This document shows positions 62,641-64,000 of a stretch of DNA of 64,000 nt, one piece after another. The first letter of the stretch is position 1; each line of letters starts with the position of its first letter. A program made the translations under genes and the position numbers. The notes below the pieces were generated by a model. It did not search any database. It had not been told where the DNA came from and worked only from the letters and a program-made list of their open reading frames with translations. The DNA is from CAWUKT01 sp964352215 (GTDB taxonomy: Bacteria > Bacteroidota > Bacteroidia > J057 > JADKCL01), in contig CAYGRE010000010.1 of the NCBI GenBank assembly GCA_964352215.1, forward strand, positions 28,329-92,328, given 5' to 3'.

Positions 62641-62671
62641 TTGGTTCTTAAATGAAACTCTATTAACTTTG
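62641..62671 (+). promoter_or_regulatory. Promoter of the MerC-like gene
   Basis: TTGG at 62641-62644, a 19-bp spacer and TAACTTTG at 62664-62671 match the Bacteroidota promoter consensus exactly. Transcription is predicted to start near 62677, about 30 nt before ATG 62707. Confidence 0.8.
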
Positions 62672-62686
62672 CAACATCATTGCAAA
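62668..62686. promoter_or_regulatory. Zur/Fur-type operator overlapping the -7 box and start site
   Basis: TTTGCAACATCATTGCAAA is a perfect 7-bp inverted repeat (TTTGCAA / TTGCAAA) with a 5-bp centre. It covers the last four bases of the -7 box and the predicted start, where a bound repressor would block the polymerase. Its size and symmetry fit a Fur-superfamily dimer; the convergent Fur/Zur-family gene just downstream is the obvious candidate regulator. Confidence 0.6.
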
Positions 62687-62706
62687 AGCAACGCGAGTTC
62701 AAGTCT

Positions 62707-63129
62707 ATGTCCAACATCACTTCAGATTCATCGATTCAAACCACCAGCAAATGGGGTGCCTTCCTGGCACTTGCCTGTGCTGTCCATTGTATTGCCATGC
62801 CTTTCGTAGCTACCATGCTACCTCTGATCGGCCTGCAATTCCTTGAATCGACTGCATTTGAGCTTTCTATTGTTGGTCTCGGCCTGGGTTTTGGTGCTTA
62901 TTCGATCGGAAAAGGATTCTTAAAGGTGCATCGGAACAAGAACATTCTCGGCCTGTTTGCCTTTGGTGCAGTGGTGATGCTGTTTGGCATCCTGGGTGCT
63001 GAAGAGCCCCTGGAAATCTGGCTGGTGGTAGTTGGTGCATTGGCAGTCGGAACCGCCCAGTGGATCAATGTGCGCAGCAGCCACGCTGTAGCTCACGCCG
63101 AAGGAACCTGTCTTCACACTGCGGAATAA
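62707..63129 (+). CDS. MerC-domain membrane protein
   Basis: The 140-residue product has four membrane helices and the MerC-type Cys motif in GAFLALACAVHCIAMPF near residues 22-38, with a His between two Cys. The C-terminus is rich in potential metal ligands (SHAVAHAEGTCLHTAE). MerC proteins take up mercuric ion, but in Bacteroidota the MerC-domain proteins without other mer genes often sit next to a Fur-family regulator, which suggests metal transport or homeostasis, here probably zinc. No mer genes are present. ATG 62707 is favoured because the upstream codons overlap the operator. Confidence 0.8.
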   Translation: MSNITSDSSIQTTSKWGAFLALACAVHCIAMPFVATMLPLIGLQFLESTAFELSIVGLGLGFGAYSIGKGFLKVHRNKNILGLFAFGAVVMLFGILGAEEPLEIWLVVVGALAVGTAQWINVRSSHAVAHAEGTCLHTAE

Positions 63130-63195
63130 GCAGTATCTCCACATAATGAGATTGTTTTCGGATTTGATTCTCTCTGAATCCAGCCAGTCTATTTC

Positions 63196-63621
63196 CTAAT
63201 TACATTCATCACAAGTCCCGACCATGAGCAGATTCTGCTCTTCGATCTTGTACCCCTTGGGCAGGGTAATCCGTGGGATCAGTGCATCTTCAATGCAAGT
63301 CGTCTGACCACAATTGGTGCATTTGAAGTGAACGTGGTCATGGTGATGGGTATGATCTGTGCAGGCTCCTTTGCACAAGGCATACTTCATGGCTCCCGAA
63401 TCATCCAGTACGGTATGGATCAGTCCTTTCTCCTGGTAGAGCGTAAGGGTTCGGTAGATCGTCACCCGGTCACACTGGCCTTCCAGTGCCTTTTCAATGT
63501 CCGGTTGGGACAAGGCATGACCCGATTCGGTAAACTGACGCAGAATATCCAGCCGACTTCCGGTCTTGCGAATGTCGTGGTCCTTGAGAATGCTTACCAG
63601 TGAGGTCTGAGTTACCGCCAT
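63196..63621 (-). CDS. Fur/Zur-family transcriptional regulator
   Basis: The 141-residue product has the winged-helix N-terminal domain of the Fur family (IRKTGSRLDILRQFTESGHA, LSQPDIEKALEGQCDRVTIY, RTLTLYQEKGLIHTV) and the metal-binding C-terminal part: CKGACTDHTHHHDHVHFKC, then CTNCGQTTC and GTCDEC, giving two CxxC pairs for a structural zinc and a His-rich regulatory site (HHHDH). With metal bound it would repress by binding an inverted-repeat operator such as the one at 62668-62686. Context with a MerC-like gene favours Zur over Fur, without proof. It is convergent with that gene, 66 bp between stops. Its promoter implies a leaderless message. Confidence 0.85.
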   Translation of the reverse strand: MAVTQTSLVSILKDHDIRKTGSRLDILRQFTESGHALSQPDIEKALEGQCDRVTIYRTLTLYQEKGLIHTVLDDSGAMKYALCKGACTDHTHHHDHVHFKCTNCGQTTCIEDALIPRITLPKGYKIEEQNLLMVGTCDECN

Positions 63622-63625
63622 AGTC

Positions 63626-63656
63626 CAAAAATAGGCAATGTTGAAAGGCTTATCAA
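63626..63656 (-). promoter_or_regulatory. Promoter of the Fur/Zur-family gene
   Basis: On the minus strand, TTG (63656-63654), a 20-bp spacer and TATTTTTG (63633-63626) match the consensus exactly. The start would fall at about 63620-63622, essentially on the ATG at 63621, so the transcript would have little or no leader. Confidence 0.65.
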
Positions 63657-63670
63657 GGTCGCTTTTCCCC

Positions 63671-64000
63671 TCAATATTTCAACCAGTAATAAACCATCTT
63701 GATGTACTCATTGTTCACAAAGAGCAGACCCGGTTCTTTTTTCCACCAGGCATCCATTTCAAATCCTCCATCCTGAACCCCACGCAGTACCATCTCCACC
63801 CCGGAGAAGTACATGCGCTGACGGAAGAAGGTGTGGATACGCCGGGTATGAAACAGGGAAGAGACGACCATTACCTTGTCATACTTGTGCTCCTGGCAAT
63901 GCTGGATGATGGCCTCGAATTCCTCGTAGGTACTTGTTCCCTCTGGTAACAACTCTATGGCCTCCTGAGGCATACCCGCCTCCTTCAGCACATTCGAAGT
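63671..64000 (-). CDS. YdcF/ElyC-type DUF218 protein (partial, N-terminus beyond the window)
   Basis: The frame is open from the right edge to a stop at 63671 and gives the C-terminal ~109 residues. Visible motifs are LLPEGTSTYEEFEAIIQHCQ, KVMVVSSLFHTRRIHTFFRQ and the terminal NEYIKMVYYWLKY, which match the second half of the DUF218 family (YdcF, SanA, ElyC), where the TYENA-like and SxxxHxxR motifs form a nucleotide- or phosphate-binding pocket. ElyC acts in envelope lipid-carrier metabolism; most members have no known function. The end runs up to the promoter of the Fur/Zur-family gene, 37 bp away. Confidence 0.8.
   Translation of the reverse strand, partial: TSNVLKEAGMPQEAIELLPEGTSTYEEFEAIIQHCQEHKYDKVMVVSSLFHTRRIHTFFRQRMYFSGVEMVLRGVQDGGFEMDAWWKKEPGLLFVNNEYIKMVYYWLKY

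Noticed and set aside
62707..63129. Mercury resistance operon
   Set aside because: Only a MerC-like protein is present; there is no merA, merT, merP or MerR-type regulator, and a Fur-family gene is adjacent.

Overview
The window looks like a chromosomal piece of a Bacteroidota bacterium, most likely of the Saprospiria (Lewinella/Haliscomenobacter-like) branch; the phylum is well supported and the lower rank is inference. Support: five secreted proteins end in type IX secretion (T9SS) sorting domains, two DUF4293-type membrane proteins lie in tandem, and several promoters fit the Bacteroidota pattern TTG-N19/20-TAnnTTTG. Shine-Dalgarno sequences are scarce, with dnaE an exception. I saw no rRNA, tRNA, insertion sequence, prophage or CRISPR array.

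Layout. 1-2.3 kb (minus): a BtpA-family protein cut by the window edge and an L,D-transpeptidase-like protein with a peptidoglycan-binding domain. 2.5-4.8 kb (plus): rpsU, a Xer-type recombinase, a short hibernation factor and an unknown conserved gene. 4.8-17.8 kb: housekeeping and signalling genes (NAD-binding epimerase-like protein, secreted hydrolase, aminopeptidase P, membrane histidine kinase, KirBac channel, gamma-glutamyltranspeptidase-like protein, a degenerate lipoprotein, a helical-repeat protein, two DUF4293-like proteins). 18.0-21.3 kb: a possible papain-fold protein followed by an unusual fusion of an alpha/beta-hydrolase-like domain, whose nucleophile appears to be Asn, to a PEP-synthase/rifampin-phosphotransferase-like ATP-grasp and phospho-His module. 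21.4-25 kb: a BNR/sortilin-type secreted propeller protein and a WG-repeat-like protein.

25.2-41.5 kb is the most striking part: four tightly spaced co-directional genes encoding 1269, 127, 2047 and 1957 residues, with no visible signal peptide and no family I can name beyond a hydrolase domain in the first and probable FN3-like and propeller-like segments in the last. They are probably one transcription unit and are the best candidate for an undescribed system.

41.5-50.5 kb is an accessory stretch: T9SS cargo, a 21-bp tandem array broken by exactly 100 N (an assembly gap), a hairpin-rich field with related words, a small barrel protein and an AT-richer coiled-coil gene. 50.8-59.1 kb returns to core functions: dnaE-trxA, a UbiA-family prenyltransferase (menaquinone type) with a DUF2071 gene, and an AsmA-like protein facing them. 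59.3-64 kb holds a lipoprotein, an FG-GAP T9SS protein, a MerC-like membrane protein whose promoter is overlapped by a perfect Zur-like inverted repeat, the convergent Fur/Zur-family regulator, and a truncated YdcF-family gene.

A recurring trait is short tandem duplication, both inside genes (15-bp units at 20.5 and 46.2 kb, a Gly/Gln-rich linker at 19.5 kb) and between genes (21-bp units at 42.8 kb, 33-bp units at 54.7 kb).
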